Origin: an uncultured Ulvibacter sp.
GTDB lineage: Bacteria > Bacteroidota > Bacteroidia > Flavobacteriales > Flavobacteriaceae
NCBI GenBank assembly: GCA_913063405.1
Contig: CAJXZB010000022.1
Span: forward strand, 1 to 50,710
Direction: 5' to 3'
DNA length: 50,710 nucleotides
Of the stretch, positions 1 through 8,695 are shown one piece after another (positions within the stretch are counted from its first letter, which is position 1; every line of letters starts with the position of its first letter). Position numbers and translations under genes: made by a program. A model generated the notes under the pieces. The model had not been told where the DNA came from. It searched no databases and saw only the letters and a list, made by a program, of their open reading frames with translations.

Positions 1-135
1 GAGAGAACAAATGCTTGGATGGATAGCTATAGGTCGCTGCTCAATAGGTTTGATACTACCATAGCTAGTTGGTTAGGACTTAATTACCTGTCATTCATCA
101 TTATAGCTGTTAAAAAATTCAAAAGAAAGAACTGA
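1..135 (+). mobile_element. 3' end of an IS transposase (IS5-like), truncated by the window edge
   Basis: An open frame runs from base 1 to a TGA at 133-135 and encodes 44 residues. It begins ERTNAWMDSYRSLLNRFD and ends in KKFKRKN. The ERTNAW..S...LL.RF.T pattern followed by a hydrophobic helix is the usual C-terminal end of IS5-group DDE transposases, including the last catalytic Glu. The rest of the element lies left of the window. Bases 136-171 should hold the IS right end and the short gap to the lipB stop, but no terminal inverted repeat can be defined from one end alone. Confidence 0.7.
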
Positions 136-171
136 AAAAAGTTTAAATCACTTCGCCAAGTAAAGCTGTTT

Positions 172-894
172 CTAACTAATGTTGAAGGCCGTTTTTTCTT
201 TGATTTCAGCATTGAAGAGACTCATAAAATGCTTCAACAGTTTTTCTTTCACGGCTGCCATTGAAACTTCAGTCTTACCAAGTTCTACATTCAATGAAGT
301 AACAGCTTTGCCTTTAATTCCACAGGGAATCATATGATCAAAATAGCCCAAGTTCGCGTTTACATTCAATGCAAATCCGTGCATAGTAACCCATCGACTT
401 GCACGAACACCCAAAGCACATATCTTTCGAGCGAAAGGAGTCCCTACATCTAACCAAACTCCAGTTTCTCCTTTGGACCTTTCTGCTTTTAAACCATACT
501 CGGCTAATGTTAGGATTACCATTTCCTCCAGAAAGCGCAGGTACTTATGGATATCGGTAAAAAAGTTTTCTAAATCTAAAATAGGGTAGCCAACTATTTG
601 TCCTGGTCCGTGATATGTAATATCACCTCCCCGATTTATTTTATAATAGCTAGCTTCAATCTCGGCAAGTTTCGCTTCAGAAATCAAAAGATTAGAAAGG
701 TCTCCGCTCTTACCTAAGGTATAAACATGGGGATGCTCTACAAACAAGAAATAATTAGGCGTTTCCAGATTTGTTTCTTCCCTTCGATTTTTGATTTTTA
801 AGTCAATAATCCCTTTAAAAAGTTCCTCTTGGTAATCCCAGGCTTCCTTATAATCCTTAAGACCTAAATCCTGTATGTCTATATATTTGTTCAA
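172..894 (-). CDS. lipB: LipB octanoyl-[acyl-carrier-protein]:protein octanoyltransferase
   Basis: This enzyme transfers octanoate from ACP to the lipoyl domains of 2-oxoacid dehydrogenases and GcvH, the first step of lipoate assembly in the cytoplasm. The 240-residue protein carries the family signature RGGDITYHGPGQIVGYP at about 88-104. The catalytic Lys lies in RKICALGV and the catalytic Cys in MIPCGI. The length fits flavobacterial LipB. The start is a TTG, because no in-frame ATG exists before the conserved core. It begins one base after the stop of the upstream lipoprotein frame, so the two are probably co-transcribed. An IS element ends just beyond its 3' end. Confidence 0.93.
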   Translation of the reverse strand: MNKYIDIQDLGLKDYKEAWDYQEELFKGIIDLKIKNRREETNLETPNYFLFVEHPHVYTLGKSGDLSNLLISEAKLAEIEASYYKINRGGDITYHGPGQIVGYPILDLENFFTDIHKYLRFLEEMVILTLAEYGLKAERSKGETGVWLDVGTPFARKICALGVRASRWVTMHGFALNVNANLGYFDHMIPCGIKGKAVTSLNVELGKTEVSMAAVKEKLLKHFMSLFNAEIKEKTAFNIS

Positions 895-895
895 A

Positions 896-1632
896 TCAAT
901 TTTCTGTTTCTATTTCCAAATCCATTACATCTGGATTTTTCATATAATCAATAAAACTACGCTCAAATTCAATGGTCTTTCCATCCAATGAATAGGTCGC
1001 ATCTTCGACAGATGATTTTACGATTTTATTCGGAAAGGTATATTTAAGCTTATACTTCATATTGCTCATCCAAGATTCCGCAGTCTTTATACTATCCATT
1101 TGTGCCTTGTGCTTCATAGGATCTTTTATAAACGCATCTCGACTAAACTTCCCTTTCTTATATTTATAGGAAACCCCAATCACATCGGCAGACTCATCGT
1201 CTTTATTAAAACTCATATCTCCTCCCATACTGGGCATAAAGCTTGTTGAATTTCCGAAGCCATCCATCATATCATTAGTTTCTTCAATATTTTTAAAATC
1301 GGTGTACATATTAATAGACATTTCTCCTTTTTCAGTATCCATAACCATCCTCATATGATAGTTTTCCATTTTTTTAAGCTTTGCTTGCTCTTTTTTAGAA
1401 AGCTGCGAGATACTATCTTTTTTTCTTCCAATACATCCCTCATAGAAATTATAGTGTCCTTTCGCACCTCCAAGGTATCCTCTAGCATTCCGCCAAAAGC
1501 CATCATCTCTCCCATATCCATTTCAATAGACATGCGACCGCTTCCATCTTCATTTAATACCATCGTTTCGATAAACTGACAACTTACAACTGTAAAAGCG
1601 ATTAGCAGAATAAGAACAGTACGATATAACAT
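896..1632 (-). pseudogene. Lipoprotein gene interrupted by a -1 frameshift at an A7 run
   Basis: The N-terminal part (1632 to about 1417) encodes a signal peptide with lipobox FTVVSC and a Met/Gly/Asp-rich segment. The C-terminal part (to 896) continues in the -1 frame. Joining the frames at the coding-strand A AAA AAG (1417-1423) gives one continuous protein of about 245 residues, reading EEKKDSISQLSKKEQAKLKK across the joint. It is probably an outer-membrane or periplasmic lipoprotein of unknown function. It could be a pseudogene, a homopolymer sequencing error (7 instead of 8 A) or a programmed -1 frameshift, since the heptamer is the classic slippery sequence. It is followed directly by lipB. 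Confidence 0.72.
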
Positions 1633-1635
1633 AGC

Positions 1636-1791
1636 TTATTTAGGGTTATTGATAATAATTAGCGCCGCGATAACTCCTGGAATCCATCCACAGATAGTTA
1701 AAATCAAGACAATTAAAATAGATCCACAACCTTTGTCAATAACAGCCAAAGGTGGAAAAAGGATTGAAAGCAGCACTCTCCAAATACTCAT
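1636..1791 (-). CDS. YqaE/Pmp3 family small membrane protein
   Basis: This 51-residue protein begins MSIWRVLLSILFPPLAV, continues with DKGCGS, then a second helix with LTICGWIPGVIAALIII, and ends NNPK. Two hydrophobic helices, the FPP..AV motif and the GW.PG...A motif define the Pmp3/YqaE (UPF0057) family of stress-associated proteolipids of the inner membrane. It sits just upstream of the broken lipoprotein and lipB, which is consistent with one transcript. A perfect TAnnTTTG box lies on the same strand at 1796-1803, so close to the ATG that the transcript would be nearly leaderless if it is used. Confidence 0.85.
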   Translation of the reverse strand: MSIWRVLLSILFPPLAVIDKGCGSILIVLILTICGWIPGVIAALIIINNPK

Positions 1792-1841
1792 AGTACAAAT
1801 TTACGAATTAATAATACTTATATGTCCTTTAGATATTGGTT

Positions 1842-1872
1842 TTGTTACAGCTATTGATTTACACCATCTTTG
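1842..1872 (+). promoter_or_regulatory. Bacteroidota-type promoter for the LuxR-type regulator
   Basis: A TTG at 1842-1844 and CATCTTTG at 1865-1872 (one mismatch to TAnnTTTG) are separated by 20 bases, the usual spacing. The ATG follows 26 bases downstream. Confidence 0.5.
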
Positions 1873-1898
1873 TACCTATATTAGTCCTTTAATATTTT

Positions 1899-2963
1899 AT
1901 GAAGCCAAATCGATCATTACTTTATATTACTTTCTGCCTTATTTCAACCCTAAGCTTTTCGCAATACAAGTTTTCTGGCTATGTAGATAACAATACAATT
2001 GAGGGCGGCATCTACCTCTCGGTGGTAGAAGACTATCGAAAAATTTCGGGTGTATTTCCAGAACAGATTCTGAATAAAACAGTTCCAGACAGCACAGGCT
2101 ACTTTTCTTTTTCTGGGAACAATCTGCCTTCAGAAAACAGGATCTACCGAATCCATGTGGATACCTGCCCGGAGGACGATCAGAGTACAACACATTTTAC
2201 AGGGCATTGTCCAAATAGCAAAGAGGTCATTTTTATAGCGAATAATAGCGATACCCTTTCACTGCCATTTTCATTCGATGATGAGATGTTCTGCCGAGTA
2301 ATTTCTAAGAATGAAAAGGCGGATGCCTTTTTAAAAATTGACTCTTTAAAAAATGATATGCGCTTTGCCTTCGGAACCTACCGAAGTGAGGCCAATCGGA
2401 AAATGAATTCTAAGAAATGGTTTAGCATTTTACAGCAATACGGAGAACAACTTCAAGAGCCACTGGCAGAACTGTACAGCTATGCGTTTCTTTCAGACCG
2501 AGCACAGAATCTTCACGCCTATTACCTAGAAGATCTTAAAACCAATTATTCGTATTACGATGATCTATTAGGCAGGCTTACTGAAAAGTACCCTAACAGC
2601 AATTACACCAAGCAGTATAATGCGGAACTTACTTCAGATAAATACATTATCAGTTCACACAAAGACGGTGGTCTTCCAAAGTGGATTTACTTAGCCGGAA
2701 TTGTTGCATTGCTTTCTATCATTGGAAATTTTTATTTCTTCGGAAAGCTAAAAAAAATAACACAGCAACTACCAGAGCTTGATGCATCGCTTTCAAAACA
2801 AGAAAAAAAAGTGCTAGATCTTATTCTTGCCGATAAAAGCAATAAGGAAATCGCTTCCGAAATGTTTGTAAGTCTAAGCACCGTAAAATCCCACATCAAC
2901 AACTTGTATAAGAAATTACACGTTTCTTCAAGAGATGAAGTAAAACAATTGTTCTCTAAATAA
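1899..2963 (+). CDS. Membrane-anchored LuxR-type transcriptional regulator
   Basis: The 354-residue protein has an N-terminal signal peptide (residues 1-21, ending SLSFSQ), an extracytoplasmic domain of about 235 residues with several Cys and Tyr, and one transmembrane helix near 262-284 (WIYLAGIVALLSIIGNFYFF). A cytoplasmic LuxR/GerE helix-turn-helix occupies the last 60 residues (LSKQEKKVLDLI, NKEIASEMFVSLSTVKSHIN). This build suggests a one-component sensor that reads an envelope signal and acts on DNA directly. The target is not known. The next gene encodes an exported thioredoxin-like protein, and a palindrome lies between them. Confidence 0.82.
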   Translation: MKPNRSLLYITFCLISTLSFSQYKFSGYVDNNTIEGGIYLSVVEDYRKISGVFPEQILNKTVPDSTGYFSFSGNNLPSENRIYRIHVDTCPEDDQSTTHFTGHCPNSKEVIFIANNSDTLSLPFSFDDEMFCRVISKNEKADAFLKIDSLKNDMRFAFGTYRSEANRKMNSKKWFSILQQYGEQLQEPLAELYSYAFLSDRAQNLHAYYLEDLKTNYSYYDDLLGRLTEKYPNSNYTKQYNAELTSDKYIISSHKDGGLPKWIYLAGIVALLSIIGNFYFFGKLKKITQQLPELDASLSKQEKKVLDLILADKSNKEIASEMFVSLSTVKSHINNLYKKLHVSSRDEVKQLFSK

Positions 2964-2985
2964 CATCACTTTTAAATTTCAACCT

Positions 2986-3003
2986 AGGGTCTAGACCCTT
3001 TTT
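2986..3003 (+). promoter_or_regulatory. 14-bp palindrome followed by T5: terminator or operator
   Basis: AGGGTCTAGACCCT at 2986-2999 is a perfect palindrome followed by five T. As RNA it would be a 5-bp stem with a 4-base loop and a short U tail, a weak terminator for the regulator gene. The alternative is an operator for the thioredoxin gene starting at 3074. The half CTAGACCCT recurs 64 bases upstream of the lipoprotein start at 10562. Confidence 0.45.
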
Positions 3004-3073
3004 CAATCCCAATGCACTCAGGCTTTTCCCTAGTTTTTTAAATCTTCGTCCTAGAAATTTAAAAACTAACATC

Positions 3074-3967
3074 ATGAAAAATCTAGTCATATTAACGCTC
3101 AGTTTTACGCTCTCTATTTTGTTTGCACATGCCCAACCATTTAATCAGGAAGTCACTCCCGAGAAAGGTTCTCCTTTACTTCTAGGGAAAATAAATAAGG
3201 AGGTGCTTTCAGAAAAATCTTATTCAGAATGGTTTATACCCAATTACGAGTCATATACACCAAATATGGTGGACATTGCGGGTCTTAAAGAAAACCTCTC
3301 TGAATATACTATTACAGTGTTCTTTGGAACCTGGTGTGGCGATAGCAAAAAAGAATTGCCCCGCTTCTATAAAATTCTAGACTCGATTAACTTTCCGCTC
3401 GAACGTCTTACGGTAGTTGGACTTGCAAGAGATCGTGATAACTATAAACAGAGTCCAGGTGGTGAAGAGGAAGGACTAAACATTCATAGAGTCCCAACGT
3501 TTATTTTTTACAAAGACGGAAAAGAGGTCAATCGAATTGTAGAACATCCTGTAAAGACCATAGAGGATGATATGTCTAGGATTCTTCGGAATGAAAACTA
3601 TGTGCCACTTTACAATTCTGTTACGATTGTTAACGCTGCGTTGGAAAAAATGGGAGTGGAAAAATTCAATAGAAAGGCAAAAAAACTACTTCCGAAGCTA
3701 CGAAAAGAAGCCAAAAGCCTTGGAGAACTAAACACCTATTCAAGCGTTCTATTCTTTTCAGATCGCAAAGAAGAAGCACTTACTGTTGCCAAATTGAACG
3801 TTCTCCTTTTTCCAGAGGAAGCTTACGTCTATGAAAACTTAGCGAACAAATTATACCAAACGAATAGCGTAGAGGAAGCTCTGAAAAACTATGAAACCTC
3901 ATTGACAATTGATCCAAAAAACGCGCGCATAAAAAAATCTATAGCTAAGATAAAAGCAAAAAAATAA
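3074..3967 (+). CDS. Exported thioredoxin-fold protein with C-terminal TPR
   Basis: The 297-residue protein has a signal peptide (1-20, ending FAHAQ), a TlpA/thioredoxin-like domain at about 65-170 and a TPR-like segment at about 235-290 (EEALKNYETSLTIDPKNA). The active-site loop is WCGDS (87-91). The resolving Cys of the CxxC pair is missing, although the cis-Pro region (RVPTFIFY) is kept. It could still act as a single-Cys reductase or a binding protein. It is the first of three plus-strand genes with gaps of 7 and 23 bases, so it probably forms an operon with the metallo-beta-lactamase-fold lipoprotein and the peptidase-like gene. Confidence 0.75.
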   Translation: MKNLVILTLSFTLSILFAHAQPFNQEVTPEKGSPLLLGKINKEVLSEKSYSEWFIPNYESYTPNMVDIAGLKENLSEYTITVFFGTWCGDSKKELPRFYKILDSINFPLERLTVVGLARDRDNYKQSPGGEEEGLNIHRVPTFIFYKDGKEVNRIVEHPVKTIEDDMSRILRNENYVPLYNSVTIVNAALEKMGVEKFNRKAKKLLPKLRKEAKSLGELNTYSSVLFFSDRKEEALTVAKLNVLLFPEEAYVYENLANKLYQTNSVEEALKNYETSLTIDPKNARIKKSIAKIKAKK

Positions 3968-3974
3968 TCAATAA

Positions 3975-5435
3975 ATGAACGTACTACATTCAATCATCGT
4001 CCTTTTTATCTGTTTCGCTTTACGCTCTTGTAAAAGCAACGACAACATCGATTATCTCGAAGAGAGTTATGTGAAACAGGTGCAACCGCTTCAAACAAAA
4101 TGTCTAGCATTATCCTATAAAGAGAACGTGCACACCTTAGGACATCTCAGCGAACCTTGGCAGCAATCCAGTGATACGGCATCTGGAACGGTCTGGGTAA
4201 ACCCGTTATTATTTGCGAAACAGGACACCTTACTACATCGAAAGAAATATTACTATTCAAAAAAGCAACAAAATGACCAGCGTCTATTGTTTCTGGATTA
4301 TGGTGATGAAGATTTGTATTCGGTAACAGAAACAATGTTGGCCGAAAAAGCCTTAACCACCACTCGTTATACACCCATTACAATTCTTAACCTATTTAGA
4401 TCCAAAAGTAGCGTTCTTACTGCTAATAGAAATAAAACTTATGCGATCTATAAGACTCCCATTAATAAAAGCATTGTGGAAATGTACATTCGGAAATCTG
4501 ATTCTTTGGTAGAAAAGATCACCGTACTTTCTGCTGATGGGATGTACGGGGACGTGAAAACGACTTTCAGGTATGAAGATTATAGTACGATTGAAAATCT
4601 TTGGCACCCAGGATCCATAAATCTTAAAAAGATTAATGGAAAAATAGAAGATATTATTGTGATCCATAAGGTTGCTATACAAGATAAATTTTCAAGCATC
4701 TTAGAAGCACCTAGTGCCTATGAAATAGTCAAAGATCCTGTAGAATCAACAGAAGTGACCGTAGAAAAACATTCTAAAAATATTCATTTTATTGATCTTC
4801 TGCATACCGATGACAAAGTAATGTTGGTTGAATTTAAAGACTTTTTATTAGTTGCTGAAGCGCCATTGAATAGTAAGAATGGCGAATTAATTATTTCAGA
4901 AGCAAAAAAAATAACGCCTAACAAACCCATCAAATATTTCGTGTTTGGACACCATCACCCTCATTATCTAGGTGGTGTACGACCATTTGTTGCAGAAGGT
5001 GCCGAAATTATTTGTTCAGACGAGAACCAATCGTATGTAAAACATATAGCCGAAGCTCCACATACCCTTAATCCAGATCGACTTCAGAAAAATCCTAAAC
5101 CACTTCAGATAAAAAAAATTAAGGATAGCCTTACGATTACGGATGGGGTATTTAAAATGGATATTTATTTTATTGGAGAAAAATCGCAGCACACAAAAGA
5201 TTACCTAATCTATCATTTTCCATCTGAGAAATTACTATTTGAAGATGACTTGGCTTGGATCCCTAAAGAAGGAGAAATTAAAAAAGCCAGTAAAAGACAA
5301 GCAGGTCTCTATCAAGCAATCAAAGAATTGAACTTAGAAGTAGATACCCTCATTCAATCTTGGCCAGTAAAAAGCCATAAAGTTAAAATGGTTATTCCTT
5401 TTAAGGACTTGGAAGTATCCATGAACTTGAAATAA
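3975..5435 (+). CDS. Lipoprotein with degenerate metallo-beta-lactamase fold
   Basis: The 486-residue protein has a lipoprotein signal (lipobox ALRSC, Cys 19). Residues 20-270 are unassigned. The C-terminal half resembles a metallo-beta-lactamase/SoxH-like domain. The metal motif HxHxDHxGG appears as HHHPHYLGG (326-334), so the first two His and the double Gly are kept, while Asp and the next His are replaced by His and Tyr. Later elements include SQHTKDYLIYH and FEDDLAW. Hydrolase activity is therefore uncertain. It starts 7 bases after the thioredoxin-like gene. Confidence 0.6.
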   Translation: MNVLHSIIVLFICFALRSCKSNDNIDYLEESYVKQVQPLQTKCLALSYKENVHTLGHLSEPWQQSSDTASGTVWVNPLLFAKQDTLLHRKKYYYSKKQQNDQRLLFLDYGDEDLYSVTETMLAEKALTTTRYTPITILNLFRSKSSVLTANRNKTYAIYKTPINKSIVEMYIRKSDSLVEKITVLSADGMYGDVKTTFRYEDYSTIENLWHPGSINLKKINGKIEDIIVIHKVAIQDKFSSILEAPSAYEIVKDPVESTEVTVEKHSKNIHFIDLLHTDDKVMLVEFKDFLLVAEAPLNSKNGELIISEAKKITPNKPIKYFVFGHHHPHYLGGVRPFVAEGAEIICSDENQSYVKHIAEAPHTLNPDRLQKNPKPLQIKKIKDSLTITDGVFKMDIYFIGEKSQHTKDYLIYHFPSEKLLFEDDLAWIPKEGEIKKASKRQAGLYQAIKELNLEVDTLIQSWPVKSHKVKMVIPFKDLEVSMNLK

Positions 5436-5458
5436 AAATAACATCTAATCCAGAACAA

Positions 5459-6625
5459 ATGAAAAACATACTAACATTAACCCTTCTCTTTTGCTTTTTT
5501 CAAGAAGCAATATGCCAAGAAGGTATAGTTAAACCTGATTATCTGAATTTTGAAATGGCCCAATCAATAGAGGAAAGAATTACAACTTCATTGGACCTTC
5601 TTATTGAGCAACTAAAACAAGGGGAATTAAATAAAAACTATATCTCTGATAAGCGCACCGAATTAACATTATCTACACTGTGATCTTTGCAAGAGTATGA
5701 ACAAGAAAAGAAAGACAAAGCGCTACAAATTGAAAACAAACAACTTATTAATCTGTATTCGGTTGGTAAAAACAAGTACTCGGTTTCTATTATTTATTTG
5801 TCAAAAAACATCAATAAAACTCCTAAGATACCATACATTTTGAATCTTATTGCCGAAGATAAAAACGGTAAAATCACTTTTTCAATTCCGCTTGATTATT
5901 TAACACGCTATTGGAAAACCCAATTAGTTGGCAACACAACATACCATTTTAGAAATAAATTGAACCTTAGCCGTGCAAAATTATTCGATGATAAACATAA
6001 AACAATTGCAAACAAACTGGGCGTGGCGCCCGAACAACTTGAGTTCTTTATGTGTGACAACCGCCAAGAGAGTTTAAAGCTTCAAGGCTTTGACTACTCA
6101 GCAGTAAATAATGGGCAAACAAGAGGTGGGTATGGTGTTGACGTTGGAACCATATTTTCTGTAATGAATAATGAAGATTTTTCGCATGACGTGTTTCATT
6201 ATTATTCTGGAAAGGTAAATGAGATTGACAAGAGAAACTGGATTTCTGAAGAAGGTATCGCTTACAGTTGGGGAAATGCATATTATACAGATATGGCTGG
6301 AGAAATGATTACTCATAAAAGGCTTGTCCAAGAATTGAAACAGTATCTGAAAGACCATTCAGATATTAAAATCTTTGATTTATTTGAGAAGAATGCTAAA
6401 ATCTTCAAGCATATTGCCCCTGAACCATCCGCTCGATCTACAATTTCAGGACTTATCGTTAATAAAGTAGAAAGAAAAAGAGGGATGAAAGGGTTGACGA
6501 AGTTGATCAATTGTGGTAGAAAAGACCTATTGAAAGATTACCTCAAAGCAACAAATGAGCTTTTAGGGATAAACCAGCATAACTTTGATAAAAAGGTTCG
6601 CTTACTTCTGAAAAATTACAATTAA
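5459..6625 (+). pseudogene. Peptidase-like secreted protein with in-frame TGA
   Basis: The frame starts with a signal peptide (MKNILTLTLLFCFFQEAICQ), is stopped by TGA at 5681-5683 (codon 75) and continues in the same frame to 6625, about 388 codons in all. The distal part holds HDVFHYY followed about 17 residues later by EEGIAYSWG. This is the layout of gluzincin metallopeptidases (HExxH plus a downstream Glu), with Asp in place of the catalytic Glu. The first part alone is 74 residues and would be useless. It is the last gene of the thioredoxin/MBL operon. Translation from a TTG at 5687 is possible but would lack the signal peptide. Confidence 0.65.
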
Positions 6626-6655
6626 GCATAACAAAAATATTTGATCATAGCTAGA

Positions 6656-6686
6656 TTGAAAAACCCACAGTTTGTCCATATCTTTG
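6656..6686 (+). promoter_or_regulatory. Promoter of lysS
   Basis: A TTG at 6656-6658, a 20-base spacer and a perfect TATCTTTG at 6679-6686 match the Bacteroidota sigma-ABfr consensus. The lysS ATG lies 22 bases downstream. Confidence 0.7.
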
Positions 6687-6708
6687 CAGCTTATTTTACA
6701 TAAGCACT

Positions 6709-8400
6709 ATGCAACTTTCTGAACTCGAACTCGTACGAAGAGAAAAATTGACCCAACTACTTAATCTAGGGATTAATCCGTATCCAGCGGAGTTATTTCC
6801 TCTAGATACTACATCCAAGGATATTAAACAGGATTACAAAGAAGGTAAGAAGGTGATTATTGCCGGACGCCTAATGTCTCGTCGTATTCAAGGTTCTGCC
6901 TCGTTTGCTGAGTTACAAGATGCCGACGGACGTATACAAGTATATTTCAACAGGGATGAGATTTGCCCTGGAGAAGATAAAACGCATTACAACGATGTTT
7001 ATAAAAAGCTGCTTGATATTGGAGATTTTATAGGAATTAAAGGGGAGTTATTCACCACTAAAGTGGGTGAAAAAACCGTAATGGTTAAAGAATTTAAATT
7101 ACTTTCCAAAGCCTTGAAACCGTTACCACAACCAAGAGTTGACGCAGATGGAAAAGTACATGATGCCTTTACAGATCCAGAGCAACGCTATCGCCAGCGG
7201 TATGCAGATTTGGTTGTTAATGCACATGTAAAAGAAGTGTTTGTAAAGCGCAGTAAAATGTTTACTGCTATGCGTCACTTTTTTAATGAAAGAGGTTGGT
7301 TTGAAGTAGAAACACCTATTTTACAACCTATTCCAGGAGGTGCTGCGGCCAGACCTTTTATTACGCATCACAATGCTATGAATGTAGAATTGTATATGCG
7401 TATTGCCTGCGAGTTGTACTTAAAGCGATTGATTGTAGGTGGCTTTGAAGGTGTTTATGAGTTTGCCAAAACTTTTAGAAATGAAGGGATGGACCGTACA
7501 CATAATCCTGAATTTACTATGATGGAAATTTATGTTGCCTATAAAGACTATCAATGGATGATGGAAATGGTAGAGCAATTGCTTGAATATATAGCTTTAC
7601 AAGTAAATGGTTCCACGCTAGCTACTTTTGGAGAACACGAGATCGACTTTAAGGCACCTTATAAGAGAGTGACCATGACGCAGGCCATTATTGACTATAC
7701 AGGTTTTGATATTACTGGTAAAACCGAAGAAGAATTACGTGAAGCTGCTAAAGACATGGGAATTACGGTGGATAACACTATGGGTAAAGGAAAGCTTATT
7801 GATGAGATATTTGGTGAAAAATGTGAACCTAATTACGTACAACCTACCTATATAACAGACTATCCAAAAGAGATGTCTCCACTTACCAAAAAACATCGCG
7901 ATAATCCAGAACTTACGGAACGTTTCGAGCTTATGGTCTGTGGTAAAGAAATCGCAAACGCTTATAGTGAGTTAAATGACCCTATAGATCAACGTGAACG
8001 TTTTGAAGCGCAATTAGAATTAGCCAAAAAAGGAGATGATGAAGCAGGCGAGTTTATTGACGAAGACTTCTTACGAGCTTTAGAGTATGGTATGCCTCCT
8101 ACTTCTGGTTTAGGAATTGGTATGGACCGATTAATTATGTTTTTAACCAATAATCCGTCGATCCAGGAAGTACTGTTCTTCCCACAAATGAAACCAGAAC
8201 AGAAGCAAATTGCCATGACCGACGAGGAAAAGGCGGTATTTGCAATTTTGAAAAGTAACTCCCCTATCGAATTAAATAGTTTAAAAGAGCAAAGCGGATT
8301 GAGCAATAAAAAATGGGATAAGACCATTAAAGGTTTGACCAAAAACAAACTTGCCAAGGTGGAGAAGACGGATGACGGGTTGTTTGTGGAGGAGGTATAG
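6709..8400 (+). CDS. lysS: Lysyl-tRNA synthetase, class II
   Basis: This enzyme charges tRNA-Lys in the cytoplasm. The 563-residue protein has the N-terminal OB-fold anticodon-binding domain (about 45-150, with GRLMSRRIQGSASFAELQD) and the class II catalytic domain. Motif 2 is FRNEGMDRTHNPEFTMMEIY (about 264-283) and motif 3 is GLGIGMDRLIMFL. After the core there is an extension of about 60 residues (KAVFAILKSNSPIELNSLK onward) that resembles a winged-helix tail and is common in Bacteroidota LysS. Its own promoter and terminator make it a single-gene unit. Confidence 0.97.
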   Translation: MQLSELELVRREKLTQLLNLGINPYPAELFPLDTTSKDIKQDYKEGKKVIIAGRLMSRRIQGSASFAELQDADGRIQVYFNRDEICPGEDKTHYNDVYKKLLDIGDFIGIKGELFTTKVGEKTVMVKEFKLLSKALKPLPQPRVDADGKVHDAFTDPEQRYRQRYADLVVNAHVKEVFVKRSKMFTAMRHFFNERGWFEVETPILQPIPGGAAARPFITHHNAMNVELYMRIACELYLKRLIVGGFEGVYEFAKTFRNEGMDRTHNPEFTMMEIYVAYKDYQWMMEMVEQLLEYIALQVNGSTLATFGEHEIDFKAPYKRVTMTQAIIDYTGFDITGKTEEELREAAKDMGITVDNTMGKGKLIDEIFGEKCEPNYVQPTYITDYPKEMSPLTKKHRDNPELTERFELMVCGKEIANAYSELNDPIDQRERFEAQLELAKKGDDEAGEFIDEDFLRALEYGMPPTSGLGIGMDRLIMFLTNNPSIQEVLFFPQMKPEQKQIAMTDEEKAVFAILKSNSPIELNSLKEQSGLSNKKWDKTIKGLTKNKLAKVEKTDDGLFVEEV

Positions 8401-8425
8401 AGACTCCTTTCAAAAAATTAAAAGT

Positions 8426-8460
8426 AAAAAAAGGATGCATCAGGAGGTGCATCCTTTTTA
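8426..8460 (+). terminator. Rho-independent terminator of lysS
   Basis: AAAAGGATGCA (8429-8439) pairs with TGCATCCTTTT (8448-8458) around an 8-base loop, followed by T. It lies 28 bases after the lysS stop. Confidence 0.8.
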
Positions 8461-8695
8461 TGTTAGCCTTTTATTTGGATATGGTAATATTTATGGATCG
8501 TATAACGAGTTAGCCTACATAATGTCAAAATTTTGGAGAAAAATTAAAAACCTAAATAAAAATTCTCAAGATTTACCTATTTTCGAGTTCTCCCTATTTT
8601 TAATATCGAACAATGAGGTTGAGAATCATTAATTATTGTGAGTCCCATGGTGTCGATTAAAACTCTACAGATTTTTTAAAACAACTACAGAATTT
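8461..8695. other. Gene-free AT-rich spacer
   Basis: Between the lysS terminator and the next gene start there is no convincing coding frame, hairpin or RNA. The only open stretches are short and lack family resemblance. Confidence 0.5.

Noticed and set aside
1649..1990. Plus-strand 113-codon frame
   Set aside because: It is antisense to the Pmp3-family gene and runs into the start of the LuxR-type gene in another frame. It has no family resemblance.
8351..8632. Plus-strand 93-codon frame starting inside lysS
   Set aside because: It overlaps the end of lysS and the terminator hairpin, and its composition is not protein-like.
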